Positions 1-6,058 of a stretch of DNA of 11,295 nucleotides are shown one piece after another (positions within the stretch are counted from its first letter, which is position 1; each line of letters begins with the position of its first letter). The notes beneath the pieces are model-generated. The model did no database searches, was not told where the DNA came from, and saw nothing but the letters and a program-made list of their open reading frames with translations. Source of the DNA: Bacillota bacterium (GTDB taxonomy: Bacteria > Bacillota > UBA4882 > JAAYXC01); the NCBI GenBank assembly GCA_012516115.1, contig JAAYXC010000293.1, positions 1 through 11,295 on the forward strand. Direction: 5' to 3'. A program made the translations under genes and the position numbers.

Positions 1-28
1 GCCCCCTCTCTAAGCTTAGAGAGGGGGC
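1..28. repeat. Perfect 28-bp palindrome
   Basis: Two 14-base arms (GCCCCCTCTCTAAG and its exact reverse complement) meet at an AAGCTT centre with no loop. A second small hairpin follows directly (GCCC-GCA-GGGC, 30-40), and then GGGGGTGAG (41-49). The element could act as a transcription terminator or extruded hairpin, or belong to a dispersed intergenic repeat family. A looser relative with the same GAGAG...GGGGTGAG ending lies at 4616-4652. It touches the window edge, so its full extent is unknown. Confidence 0.75.
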
Positions 29-212
29 AGCCCGCAGGGCGGGGGTGAGTTAGGGCCTCCTACAAGCCTCAACCTTCGAAATCCACCTTTTAAAGAGGGC
101 TCAAAGAAGATACAGCCCCCGGCAACTTCCAGACGTGCATATTCGGCTCGGCCTTCACCCTCCCGACCTCCCGGACCCAGAATGCGCCCTCCTTAACTCG
201 TCCATCAACTCC

Positions 213-235
213 CCGGCCGGCTCCTATCCGGCCGG
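213..235. repeat. GC-rich hairpin CCGGCCGG-7 nt-CCGGCCGG
   Basis: Two copies of CCGGCCGG, which is itself self-complementary, flank the 7-base loop CTCCTAT, giving an 8-bp all-GC stem. There is no T tract on either side, so it is not a standard intrinsic terminator. It lies 20 bases beyond the stop codon of the small minus-strand reading frame at 255-332 and could stabilise or end a transcript from that strand. Confidence 0.5.
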
Positions 236-254
236 CCGGCCCGCGATTCTCCCC

Positions 255-332
255 TCAGACAAGCGCCCCTTCGAGCAGCTCCACATAGCGGTCCGGGTCG
301 AAGAACACGGCGGTGTGCCCCATGTTACCCAT
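255..332 (-). CDS. Possible 25-residue small ORF or gene remnant
   Basis: The minus strand has an ATG at 332-330 and a TGA at 257-255, encoding MGNMGHTAVFFDPDRYVELL followed by EGALV. GAGG lies 8 bases upstream of the ATG. The frame is closed upstream by a TAG only about ten codons before the ATG, so no larger intact gene exists. The residue composition looks protein-like, and it could be the tail of a decayed gene. I do not recognise a family. It is the only reading frame in 1-436 that I consider even possibly real. Confidence 0.25.
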   Translation of the reverse strand: MGNMGHTAVFFDPDRYVELLEGALV

Positions 333-436
333 ATTAATCGCCTCGGATTGACAACACTCCTTAGTCTAGGGAGGCAAAAGCCAAACCGGGTTGAAGGTAA
401 TCCCCCGCCCTTTGTTGAAGAGTAGGGGAAAAGGGA

Positions 437-790
437 GTGATGCTCTTGCAGGTTCTCTTCCTGGTTCTCGACAAACCGGAACTCTTAAAACCCGTGCTCA
501 AGACCTTCCTCGACTGCGGCGTCAAAGGCGCGACGGTTCTGGAGAGCACGGGCATGGGCAGGATGCTCTCGCATGAGGTACCCATCTTCGCCAGCCTGCG
601 GACGATCTTCGAGAATGCCGGGCACCACAACAACACGATCTTCGCCGTGATCAAGGATGATGCCAAGGTTGACAGGCTCGTGGAAGCACTAAAGGCGGTA
701 CTGGGGGATCTCGAGGCCCCCGGGACCGGCATCATCTTCACCCTGCCCGTCACGCGCGTGATCGGTCTGGCTGGTGACATAAGGGCATGA
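437..790 (+). CDS. Divergent P-II-like signalling protein
   Basis: A 117-residue protein with the P-II (GlnB/GlnK) ferredoxin-like plan. An N-terminal strand-helix (about 3-28) leads into GATVLESTGMGR (about 31-42), the counterpart of the G-x-TV-x-E-x-x-G-x-GR strand that precedes the T-loop. A second strand-helix unit follows (about 66-90), and then GTGIIFTLPV (about 96-105), matching the B-loop and GDGKIFVLPV strand of P-II. The T-loop region (about 43-64) is short and His/Asn-rich and lacks the RGxEY tyrosine modified in GlnB. The B-loop lysine (GxGKIF) is Ile here, so nucleotide or 2-oxoglutarate binding probably differs. Start: GTG at 437 has GGGGA 7 bases upstream; an in-frame ATG at 440 is an alternative. 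The stop overlaps the antiporter start (ATGA, 787-790), so translation is probably coupled. By analogy with GlnK-AmtB and SbtB-SbtA, it may gate the adjacent transporter; that role is inferred. Confidence 0.8.
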   Translation: MMLLQVLFLVLDKPELLKPVLKTFLDCGVKGATVLESTGMGRMLSHEVPIFASLRTIFENAGHHNNTIFAVIKDDAKVDRLVEALKAVLGDLEAPGTGIIFTLPVTRVIGLAGDIRA

Positions 791-1998
791 ACCTGCATTT
801 GATGAACCTCATGTTGAACGCCGGCCTCCTGCTCCTTTTGGGACTGCTCGCCGGGAAGCTCGTCAACAAGGCCAAGTTCCCCGCGGTCACGGGTTACCTG
901 CTCATCGGCATCCTCATCGGGCCATCCTTCCTCAACCTATTGACGCACTCCATGCTCAAGGCGGCCGTCTGGCTGAGCCACGGTGCGCTGGGGTTGATCG
1001 CCTTCACCATCGGCTCGCAGTTCACCGTGGCCACCATCCGCAGATTGGGCAAGGGCGTACTCCTTATCGCCTTCCTCGAAGCCTTCGGGGCGGCGGTGGT
1101 CGTCACCGGAGCCATGTTGGCCCTCGGCCAGCCCTTCCCCAATGCCCTCCTGTTTGGGGCCATCGCCTCCGCAACGGCGCCGGCGGCCACCATCATGGTC
1201 CTGCGGGAATGCCGGGCCAAGGGACCGCTCACCGAAACCCTCCTGGCCGTGGTGGCCATCGATGATCCCATCTGTGTGATCAACTTCGCCATCGCCTCCG
1301 GGATAGCTTCCATGCTGCTCTTCGGCCGCGCCAATTCCCTGCCGGCCATGATTCTGCACCCGCTCTTGGAGATACTGGCCGCGGTGGGCCTCGGCGCCGT
1401 ACTCGGCTTCGGCGTCTGTTATATCGGTGACCGGATGGAGAGGCGCCCCGAGTTGCTTACTTTCACCTTGGGCGCCATCCTGTTGGGCACGGGCCTGGCC
1501 TTGCAGTTCAATCTCTCCCCCCTGCTCGTGAATATGGTTATCGGCGCCGCCGTGGGCAACCTGGCCAAGCGCTCCGCAGCCATATTCGAGGCGGTCACAA
1601 GCATGGACACACCGATTTACGTGGCCTTCTTCACCCTATCCGGGGCGGGCTTGCATGTCGAGTTGCTACGCTCGGTGGGCGTGATTGGTCTGGTCTACGT
1701 CTTCGCGAGGGTGGCGGGCAAGATGGCCGGGGCCTCTCTGGGCGCCAGCCTCGCCAAATCCCCGCCTGCCGTGAGGAAGTATCTGGGTTTGGGACTCGTG
1801 CCGCAGGCCGGCGTGGCCCTCGGCCTCAGTCTCCTGGCCAAGCAGATCCTGGGCAGGCTGGGCGCGGTCATCTCCACCACCATCGTCGCCACCACGGTCA
1901 TCTACGAACTGGTGGGTCCGGTCTGCGCCAAAATCGCCGTGAAACTCTCGGGCGAGATGGGGGAGGCGGAGACGGAGGGACCGGGGTTGGCCATGTAG
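787..1998 (+). CDS. CPA2-type cation:proton antiporter (Kef/NapA-like)
   Basis: A 403-residue polytopic inner-membrane protein with about 12 hydrophobic segments, expected to exchange Na+ or K+ for H+. CPA2 hallmarks are visible: SATAPAAT (128-134) at the discontinuous helix, and the paired acidic AIDDP with Asp159-Asp160, equivalent to the ion-binding DD of NhaA and NapA. FARVAGK (306-312) carries the conserved basic helix residue, VPQAGVALGL is at 338-347, and IYELVGPV (372-379) precedes the end. DD-type members are usually electrogenic Na+/H+ exchangers, while Kef proteins release K+; the ion cannot be decided here. The chain stops about 25 residues after the last helix, with no TrkA-N/RCK or USP domain, so any ligand control would have to come from a separate protein. 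The P-II-like protein encoded just upstream, with an ATGA overlap, is the obvious candidate. Confidence 0.88.
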   Translation: MNLHLMNLMLNAGLLLLLGLLAGKLVNKAKFPAVTGYLLIGILIGPSFLNLLTHSMLKAAVWLSHGALGLIAFTIGSQFTVATIRRLGKGVLLIAFLEAFGAAVVVTGAMLALGQPFPNALLFGAIASATAPAATIMVLRECRAKGPLTETLLAVVAIDDPICVINFAIASGIASMLLFGRANSLPAMILHPLLEILAAVGLGAVLGFGVCYIGDRMERRPELLTFTLGAILLGTGLALQFNLSPLLVNMVIGAAVGNLAKRSAAIFEAVTSMDTPIYVAFFTLSGAGLHVELLRSVGVIGLVYVFARVAGKMAGASLGASLAKSPPAVRKYLGLGLVPQAGVALGLSLLAKQILGRLGAVISTTIVATTVIYELVGPVCAKIAVKLSGEMGEAETEGPGLAM

Positions 1999-2059
1999 CT
2001 GGACCGTGTTTGCTCCGTCAGGCGGCTGGGGTGAAGGTCTCCCCGGCATGCCGTCCCGT

Positions 2060-2440
2060 GACCGTAGTGATTGAACGTTATGCGGCGTATCGGCGGCCCC
2101 AAGCCAGGACCCCCGGCTCCGCCTCCGGAGATGGGCGAGCTGAGTCTCCTTCCGTTCGCGCCGGGGCGTTTTCTCCCCGCCGCGTTCCTTCTCCCCGCTC
2201 ACGCGGAGACGAGCTCGGCCACGCGCGGGCCGAACCTCTCCGCAATCTCCGCCGGGGGGACGCCGGCATCCTCCGGAACATCATGGAGCAGCCCGGCAAC
2301 GACCAGGTCCTATCGAAGACGTACTGGGCCGGGATGGCCGAGACCGCTACGGGGTGGGTGATGTAGGGGACGCTGGAACCCTTGCGCCGCTGGGCGCCGT
2401 GGGGGGGCCAAGGGCGTATTGGAGGGCGGAGGCGTAACAT
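2060..2440 (-). pseudogene. Decayed HD-domain phosphohydrolase (RelA/SpoT or MESH1-like)
   Basis: Read on the minus strand across several frames, this stretch reconstructs a metal-dependent HD hydrolase of the (p)ppGpp-hydrolase type. ASALQYALG (2433-2407) runs into a seven-base G run (2401-2407 on the plus strand), where the frame changes. Next comes HGAQRRKGSSVPYITHPVAV (from 2401), which holds the first metal histidine, ending in FDR at 2309. A one-base shift then gives LVVAGLLHDVPEDAG with the HD pair at 2285-2280, followed by AEIAERFGPRVAELVSA and a TGA at 2201-2199. Another shift gives RERKETQLAHL and, after one more, LGAADTPHNVQSL, matching the family AADKLHN motif. At least four frame changes make it non-functional as read. 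The left end is vague (about 2045-2090). The right end abuts AT-rich sequence and lacks a convincing start. The order and spacing of motifs make the family call fairly secure. Confidence 0.75.
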
Positions 2441-2537
2441 CGAGATCGATGCTTATTGGCTAGAGCTTTTACTACCATATTTCAGGCCTAATGTGCAGCA
2501 AAAATTAAGGGCTCGTCAATCAAGTTTTTTCTACTGT
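2441..2537. other. AT-rich spacer between the HD remnant and hicA
   Basis: Base composition drops sharply to AT-rich at about 2440, where the decayed HD gene stops, and stays so to the end of hicA. No gene or clear terminator is visible. The abrupt boundary suggests that the toxin-antitoxin segment and the HD remnant have different histories. Confidence 0.4.
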
Positions 2538-2780
2538 TTATTGAAACAATTCTCGCATAACCTTTTCTTTGGAGAGCCCGAGATGCTTGGCTACATCGCT
2601 GATGATGCCGTTGAGGGTGCCTGTTTTTAAGGGGTTATGCTTTGGAATCGTTATATGGTGTTCTCCTCGTTCGCTTGTGGTCAGGCGAAGATGGCTCCCC
2701 GTCTGGCGGCTGATGGCATAACCATACTTTGAGAGGAGGTTGGCCAGTTCCTCTCCGCCGATGTTGCGCGGCAGCCTCAT
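2538..2780 (-). CDS. hicA: HicA-type mRNA interferase toxin
   Basis: An 80-residue protein of the HicA (YcfA-like) family, small dsRBD-fold ribonucleases that cleave mRNA until neutralised by HicB. GGEELANLLSKYGY (8-21) is the first helix. It is followed by RQTGSHLRL (25-33), with the catalytic histidine at position 30, then EHHITIPKHNPLKTGTLNGI (40-59) and a C-terminal helix that is typical of the family. The ATG at 2780-2778 overlaps the antitoxin stop (ATGA), which decides the start; the same frame is open upstream to 2852, but that stretch lies inside hicB and does not look like HicA. Length and active site are complete, so the toxin appears functional. It is co-expressed with, and downstream of, its antitoxin. 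Confidence 0.88.
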   Translation of the reverse strand: MRLPRNIGGEELANLLSKYGYAISRQTGSHLRLTTSERGEHHITIPKHNPLKTGTLNGIISDVAKHLGLSKEKVMRELFQ

Positions 2781-2989
2781 AGGGCGATGACCTCGTCGCG
2801 CACGTAATGAAGACGGACGATCTTCGGCCGATCCTTCTCGTCGAAATGACAACAGACGGCGTCGCGAATGGAGGCTTTAATCTCCTCCATGGTCTCCCCT
2901 TCGGCGAAGATCGACTCCCCGAGGGCCCTGGCCTCGTAGCCGCCGTCGGGGGAATCCTGCACCAGGAAGATTAACTCTTTCTCCGGCAT
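2777..2989 (-). CDS. hicB: HicB-like antitoxin (minimal form)
   Basis: A 70-residue protein with the HicB partial-RNase-H-like fold. ELIFLVQDSPDGGYEARALG (5-24) is the hallmark first hairpin, followed by SIFAEGETMEEIKASIRDAV (26-45) and a short tail, CCHFDEKDRPKIVRLHYVRD. Such proteins bind and inhibit HicA. This one has no C-terminal helix-turn-helix or ribbon-helix-helix segment, so it may not autorepress by itself. Start: ATG at 2989 has GGAGGG (3001-2996) 6 bases upstream; the frame stays open to 3055, but the extra residues are not HicB-like. Close relatives are often mislabelled 2-oxoisovalerate dehydrogenase in databases, which the adjacent hicA makes implausible. Confidence 0.82.
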   Translation of the reverse strand: MPEKELIFLVQDSPDGGYEARALGESIFAEGETMEEIKASIRDAVCCHFDEKDRPKIVRLHYVRDEVIAL

Positions 2990-3007
2990 AGACAACCCTC
3001 CAAAGGA

Positions 3008-3037
3008 AGTATACTCCATCAAGCGCCGGAAAGTCAT
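3008..3037 (-). promoter_or_regulatory. Possible hicBA promoter
   Basis: On the minus strand, ATGACT (3037-3032, 4 of 6 matches to TTGACA) is followed after 18 bases by TATACT (3013-3008, 5 of 6 matches to TATAAT). The predicted transcript would start near 3001, right at the GGAGGG ribosome binding site, so the leader would be very short. The -10 is good but the -35 is weak. Confidence 0.35.
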
Positions 3038-3197
3038 TAAGGTCCTCACCGTCAATCACAGAATTCTCCGTCTTCAGGATAACACCAATGGTTATATCTT
3101 ACCGCCGGGGGTTGGTCGAACACTATCTCGGCCTGGAAGATTTGGCGGCAACCCTGCCCCGGCCCGGCGGTTCGAGCCCCTCGGCCGTCTGTCTATC

Positions 3198-3575
3198 CTA
3201 CGTCCGAAATACCCTCCCCTTCTCGCTCCTGGCCGTAACCCTTTCCACGATCAGATCGATCAACTTTTCCTTCTTCCGCCACCTCTGCGCCAGGTTGGAC
3301 GGGTCGAAACCGTGCCGGCTTATGATTCCCTTCAATGCCTTGAGTTCAAGGGACTCCAGCCTTTGCCGCAAGGCCCCCTCCCCTTCGGCCAGAAAAACCT
3401 GGAAGACATCGAAGGCCACCGGCGCGTCGGCCGTTTTCTTCTTCCTGCCCGCCGCGGGCACGTCCTTCAAGACCAGTTCCATATCGGCAAGGAACTCCGG
3501 ATGCTCCTCGATCTTGGCCGCGATCAGCCTCAACAGACGGGCGACCCTTTTGGCCATCTCCACGTCATTCGACAT
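3198..3575 (-). CDS. ParA-associated 125-residue protein with SAP-like tail
   Basis: No named family could be assigned. The N-terminal part (about 1-40) is helical and moderately charged. A lysine patch, GRKKKTAD (43-50), forms a linker. Residues 73-113 (LESLELKALKGIISRHGFDP, then NLAQRWRKKEKLIDLIVERV) resemble a SAP-type helix-extended-helix DNA-binding motif. The chain ends in a basic tail. The start ATG (3575) lies inside the 3' end of the parA-like gene with an 11-base overlap. It has GGAGGAG (3592-3586) 10 bases upstream, so the pair is surely one operon and probably translationally linked. Position and basic, possibly DNA-binding character suggest an adaptor for the ParA ATPase in the place where ParB would sit. 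That role is an inference from context. Confidence 0.65.
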   Translation of the reverse strand: MSNDVEMAKRVARLLRLIAAKIEEHPEFLADMELVLKDVPAAGRKKKTADAPVAFDVFQVFLAEGEGALRQRLESLELKALKGIISRHGFDPSNLAQRWRKKEKLIDLIVERVTARSEKGRVFRT

Positions 3576-4440
3576 AGCTTAAGAACTCCTCCGTCAAGTT
3601 TTTATATTGTTCATACAGGTTACCGTACCCGTATTTCTGTTTTAGCGTATTCACGGAAACAGAAAACTCCGCCGCCTCGGCGCTCTTGGCGGCAAGGGGG
3701 ATCTTGGTGTTAAAGATCCGCGGCGTCCAGCGCGGGTCGCTCTCGGGCAATTGCGACCTGTTTTGGAGATCCTGGATCATCGTACTGTGCAGCCTACTCT
3801 GAGCCCGGTACATCGAGATCACGATGCCGAGCGGCCTTATATTCCACCTTGTCGCCTCGATGAACTTCTTGATCCGATCGAGGATGAGCGGGATGCCGTA
3901 GGTCGAGAGGATGTCGGGGATACAGGGAATGAGGTAGTAGTTCGAGATGTAGATGCCGTTTAAGGTGGTAATCCCCAAATACGGCGGACAGTCGATGAGG
4001 ACGAAGTCGTATTCATCAAGGAGATCGTAGACGGCGTTCTTCAGGATCGTGACCGGGTTGGCCACGAAGAACCGCCCGACGGGGACAAAGGCCAGGGAGT
4101 CCTGGATCTCAAGTAACCTCGGACTTGACGGTAAAAGGTCCAGGTTCTCGATCCCTCCACCGACGTTGGAGACCTTTTTCACGATCGCCCGCCTTATATC
4201 GAAGCATGATGTATTTTCCAGTTTGTCCAGGAAAAGCTGGGCAAGGGTCTCTTTCCGCCGATCCTTTTCCAGCCAGGCTTCTTCGGCGATCAAGGAGACC
4301 GTGGCGTTGGTCTGGGCATCGAGGTCGATGACGAGGACTTTTTTATGGTGTTCCAGGGCGAGGAACTCGGCCAGCGCCACCGTCATCTGGGTCTTGCCGA
4401 CGCCCCCCTTGAGATTGATGGTGCTGACGAAGACGGCCAT
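3565..4440 (-). CDS. ParA/Soj-type Walker ATPase
   Basis: A 291-residue P-loop ATPase of the ParA/MinD class, which form ATP-dependent dimers on DNA and position plasmids, chromosomes or large complexes. The deviant Walker A KGGVGKTQ (11-18) contains the signature Lys11 and Lys16. Walker A' is VLVIDLDAQTN (35-45) with Asp41, and Walker B is FVLIDCPP (146-153) with Asp150. The rest matches plasmid/Soj-type ParA in length, with no N-terminal helix-turn-helix. Start: ATG at 4440 has GGGGGG (4453-4448) about 7 bases upstream; an in-frame ATG at 4464 lacks such a site and would add eight residues. No ParB gene or obvious parS is present. The next gene encodes a basic SAP-like protein. This may be a chromosomal or integrated-element orphan partition unit, or a positioning system for another cargo. 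Confidence 0.88.
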   Translation of the reverse strand: MAVFVSTINLKGGVGKTQMTVALAEFLALEHHKKVLVIDLDAQTNATVSLIAEEAWLEKDRRKETLAQLFLDKLENTSCFDIRRAIVKKVSNVGGGIENLDLLPSSPRLLEIQDSLAFVPVGRFFVANPVTILKNAVYDLLDEYDFVLIDCPPYLGITTLNGIYISNYYLIPCIPDILSTYGIPLILDRIKKFIEATRWNIRPLGIVISMYRAQSRLHSTMIQDLQNRSQLPESDPRWTPRIFNTKIPLAAKSAEAAEFSVSVNTLKQKYGYGNLYEQYKNLTEEFLSYVE

Positions 4441-4749
4441 GATCGATCCCCCCGGCTGATTCATACCCGATCGGCGCAGCGATTTTCAGGCCGTGAAGGT
4501 GACGATAAGTATTACCAAAAATTTCGCCGCTTGAGCGTTTTCTCCTGCCGCCACGTTACCATTTCCCATACCCGGTCTCCGAAACCGGATGAAGCTCATG
4601 CAACCCGGAGATTGCCTCCCCCTCGCCCTTCGGGAGAGAGAAGGGGTGAGGGAAATACAAGGACGCCGGAACGGAACGATTTCGTGGGCGTAACTCCCGG
4701 GAAGGTGATCTGGGTTCATATCCAGAATGTATCCGCAGGAGGCGATCGC
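4441..4749. other. Intergenic region between divergent parA-like and queG-like genes
   Basis: It should hold the promoters of two divergent units, but I found no convincing -35/-10 pair for either. TAATAC on the minus strand near 4517 lacks a partner. It contains a weak hairpin (CCGGT-7 nt-ACCGG, 4571-4587) and the GC-rich inverted repeat listed separately. No gene is seen. Confidence 0.4.
4616..4652. repeat. Imperfect GC-rich inverted repeat, REP-like
   Basis: Read on the minus strand, the core CTC-T-CCC-GAA-GGG-C-GAG forms a stem with one mismatch, extended by CCCC/GGGG around a four-base bulge (TTCT). On the plus strand it ends GGGGTGAGGG, like the element at 1-49. This kind of CCCTC/GAGGG hairpin is commonly dispersed between genes in bacterial genomes. 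Membership of one family with the element at 1-49 is inferred from short similarity only. Confidence 0.5.
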
Positions 4750-5793
4750 ATGCCAAGTTTGAGCGAGGCCTTGAAAGAAACGGTCCTGGCCGCCGGGATC
4801 GATCTCGTCGGCATCACCTCGGCCGAGCCTCTGCCGGCGCACAGAGCGGGCTATCCCCATCGGCAGCCCCGGGAGGTGCTGGCCGGCGCGCGCCGTGGTG
4901 GTGGCCGGTTTCTGCGTGGCCTACGAGCCGCGGCTCGTCCCTTCGGAGCCCGGCAGGCCCCGCGGCCGGTTCACGCCGTACGGCAGCAGGGTCTTTGAAC
5001 AGATGGAGGCCCACTGCGGCAAGGTCATCGGCGATTTCCTGCGGGAGCGCGGTTACCAGGCCGTCGCGGCGCCGAAAATCCCGGTCAAACCCGCGGCGGT
5101 CCGCGCGGGCTTGGGCCGCTACGGCCGCCACACCGTGGTCATCACGCCGGAGCTCGGCTCCTGGGTCATGTTCGCCTGCATCCTCACCGACGCCCCGCTG
5201 GCTTGCACGGATGCCCCTCTGGACGGGACGGTCTGTCCCGAGGGGTGCGACGCCTGCCGCCGGGCCTGCCCGACCGGGGCGCTCACAGGACCGTATAAAA
5301 TTTCGCGCGCCAAATGCATCACCGGCTGGCTCTGGGGGAACTTCGTCCCGGCCGGGCTCCGGGAAAAGCAGGAGACGCGGCTCTTCGGTTGCGGTGAGTG
5401 CCTGCTGGTCTGCCCGCGGAACGAGCGGGTCGCGCCGCGGCGTTCCTACCCCGTGCCCATCGACGAGTTCTGCGACAGCCCGGAGCTGATTCCCCTGCTG
5501 GAGATGGCTGAGGACGAGTTCCGGCGCCTCATCCCGGCCTTCCCCAGGCAGGCCGGGATCGACGCCATACGGGGTAATGCATCATTGCCCTGGGCAATAT
5601 CGGCGATCCGGCGGCCGTGCCGGCGCTCGGCCGCACCCTGCGGCATGAGAAAGCCCAGATCAGGGCCTATTCCGCCTGGGCGCTCGGACGGATCGGCGGC
5701 GCGGAGGCGAAGACCCTTCTCCGGGAGGCGCTGGCCGGGGAGGAGGAACCGAGGGTGCGCGAGGAGATCGAGGGCGCCTTGGCGCTTTTCTGA
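4750..5793 (+). pseudogene. Frameshifted COG1600 (QueG-like) Fe-S protein with HEAT repeats
   Basis: Three segments in different frames make one protein of about 348 residues. The start at 4750 is firm: AGGAGG (4737-4742) sits 7 bases upstream of ATG, giving MPSLSEALKETVLAAGIDLV. Near 4885-4895 the frame shifts within GGCGCGCGCC (loss of one GC unit would explain it) to AVVVAGFCVAYEP. KPAAVRAGLGRYGRHTVVI and GSWVMFACILTD follow, then cysteine clusters CPEGCDACRRACP and CGECLLVCP for two [4Fe-4S] centres. Near 5579 a one-base loss moves to IIALGNIGDPAAVPALGRTL and RAYSAWALGRIGGAEAKTLL, two HEAT-like repeats ending at TGA 5791-5793. QueG reduces epoxyqueuosine in tRNA with cobalamin, but its catalytic Asp (VDTGP before AGLG) is absent here (VAAPKIPVKP). 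The first cluster also has C-x3-C spacing, so this may be a QueG paralogue. Sequencing error is possible, since the rest is well preserved. Confidence 0.75.
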
Positions 5794-6058
5794 GGGGACC
5801 AAAATCGATATAGAGGATTCGGACGTCGCTCCTTCTCCGGGTTTTTACCCTGCTCGTCGGCGATGTACACCTTCAAATTGACTATCGGGACGGTGAAGCT
5901 CTACCCGGGTATCGGTATGTTCTTCCTTTCCTACGGCATGGACGACGATGGAACCGTGGAATCGGACGAAACAAGCCATGGCCACCCGTTCTTCGCCGCC
6001 GGGATCCAATTTCAGAAGCCCTGCGGGAAAAAGGCATTGAACGCGGGGGCAAGGTGGT
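5794..6058. other. Spacer between convergent queG-like gene and mccB
   Basis: Both strands have short open stretches, for example plus-strand MYTFKLTIGTVKLYP from 5863 and minus-strand KVYIADEQGKNPEKE near 5870-5830. None has a convincing ribosome binding site, length or family. No strong terminator is visible between the two convergent genes. Confidence 0.35.

Larger units (their letters stand above)
29..436. other. Non-coding stretch upstream of the P-II-like gene
   Basis: Apart from the two hairpins and the small minus-strand frame listed separately, I see no recognisable gene here. A TTGACA occurs at 348-353 on the plus strand, but it has no acceptable -10 element at 16-18 bases, so the promoter of the P-II-like/antiporter pair is not evident. 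I could not match the leader to a known riboswitch by eye. Confidence 0.4.

Noticed and set aside
348..376. TTGACA as the promoter of the P-II-like/antiporter operon
   Set aside because: No -10-like sequence occurs at 16-18 bases downstream.
2970..3075. Minus-strand frame reading DGVYFLWRVVYAGERVNL, like a GIY-YIG nuclease start
   Set aside because: It runs into hicB in another frame, where the HicB reading is clearly the conserved one. The likeness is short and probably accidental.
3169..3180. GGTTCGAGCCCC resembling a tRNA T-loop
   Set aside because: The flanking bases do not form the five-base T-stem, and no acceptor, D or anticodon arm could be found around it.
4441..4464. Longer start for the ParA-like protein at 4464
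   Set aside because: The extra eight residues are not ParA-like, and the GGGGGG ribosome binding site is placed for the ATG at 4440.
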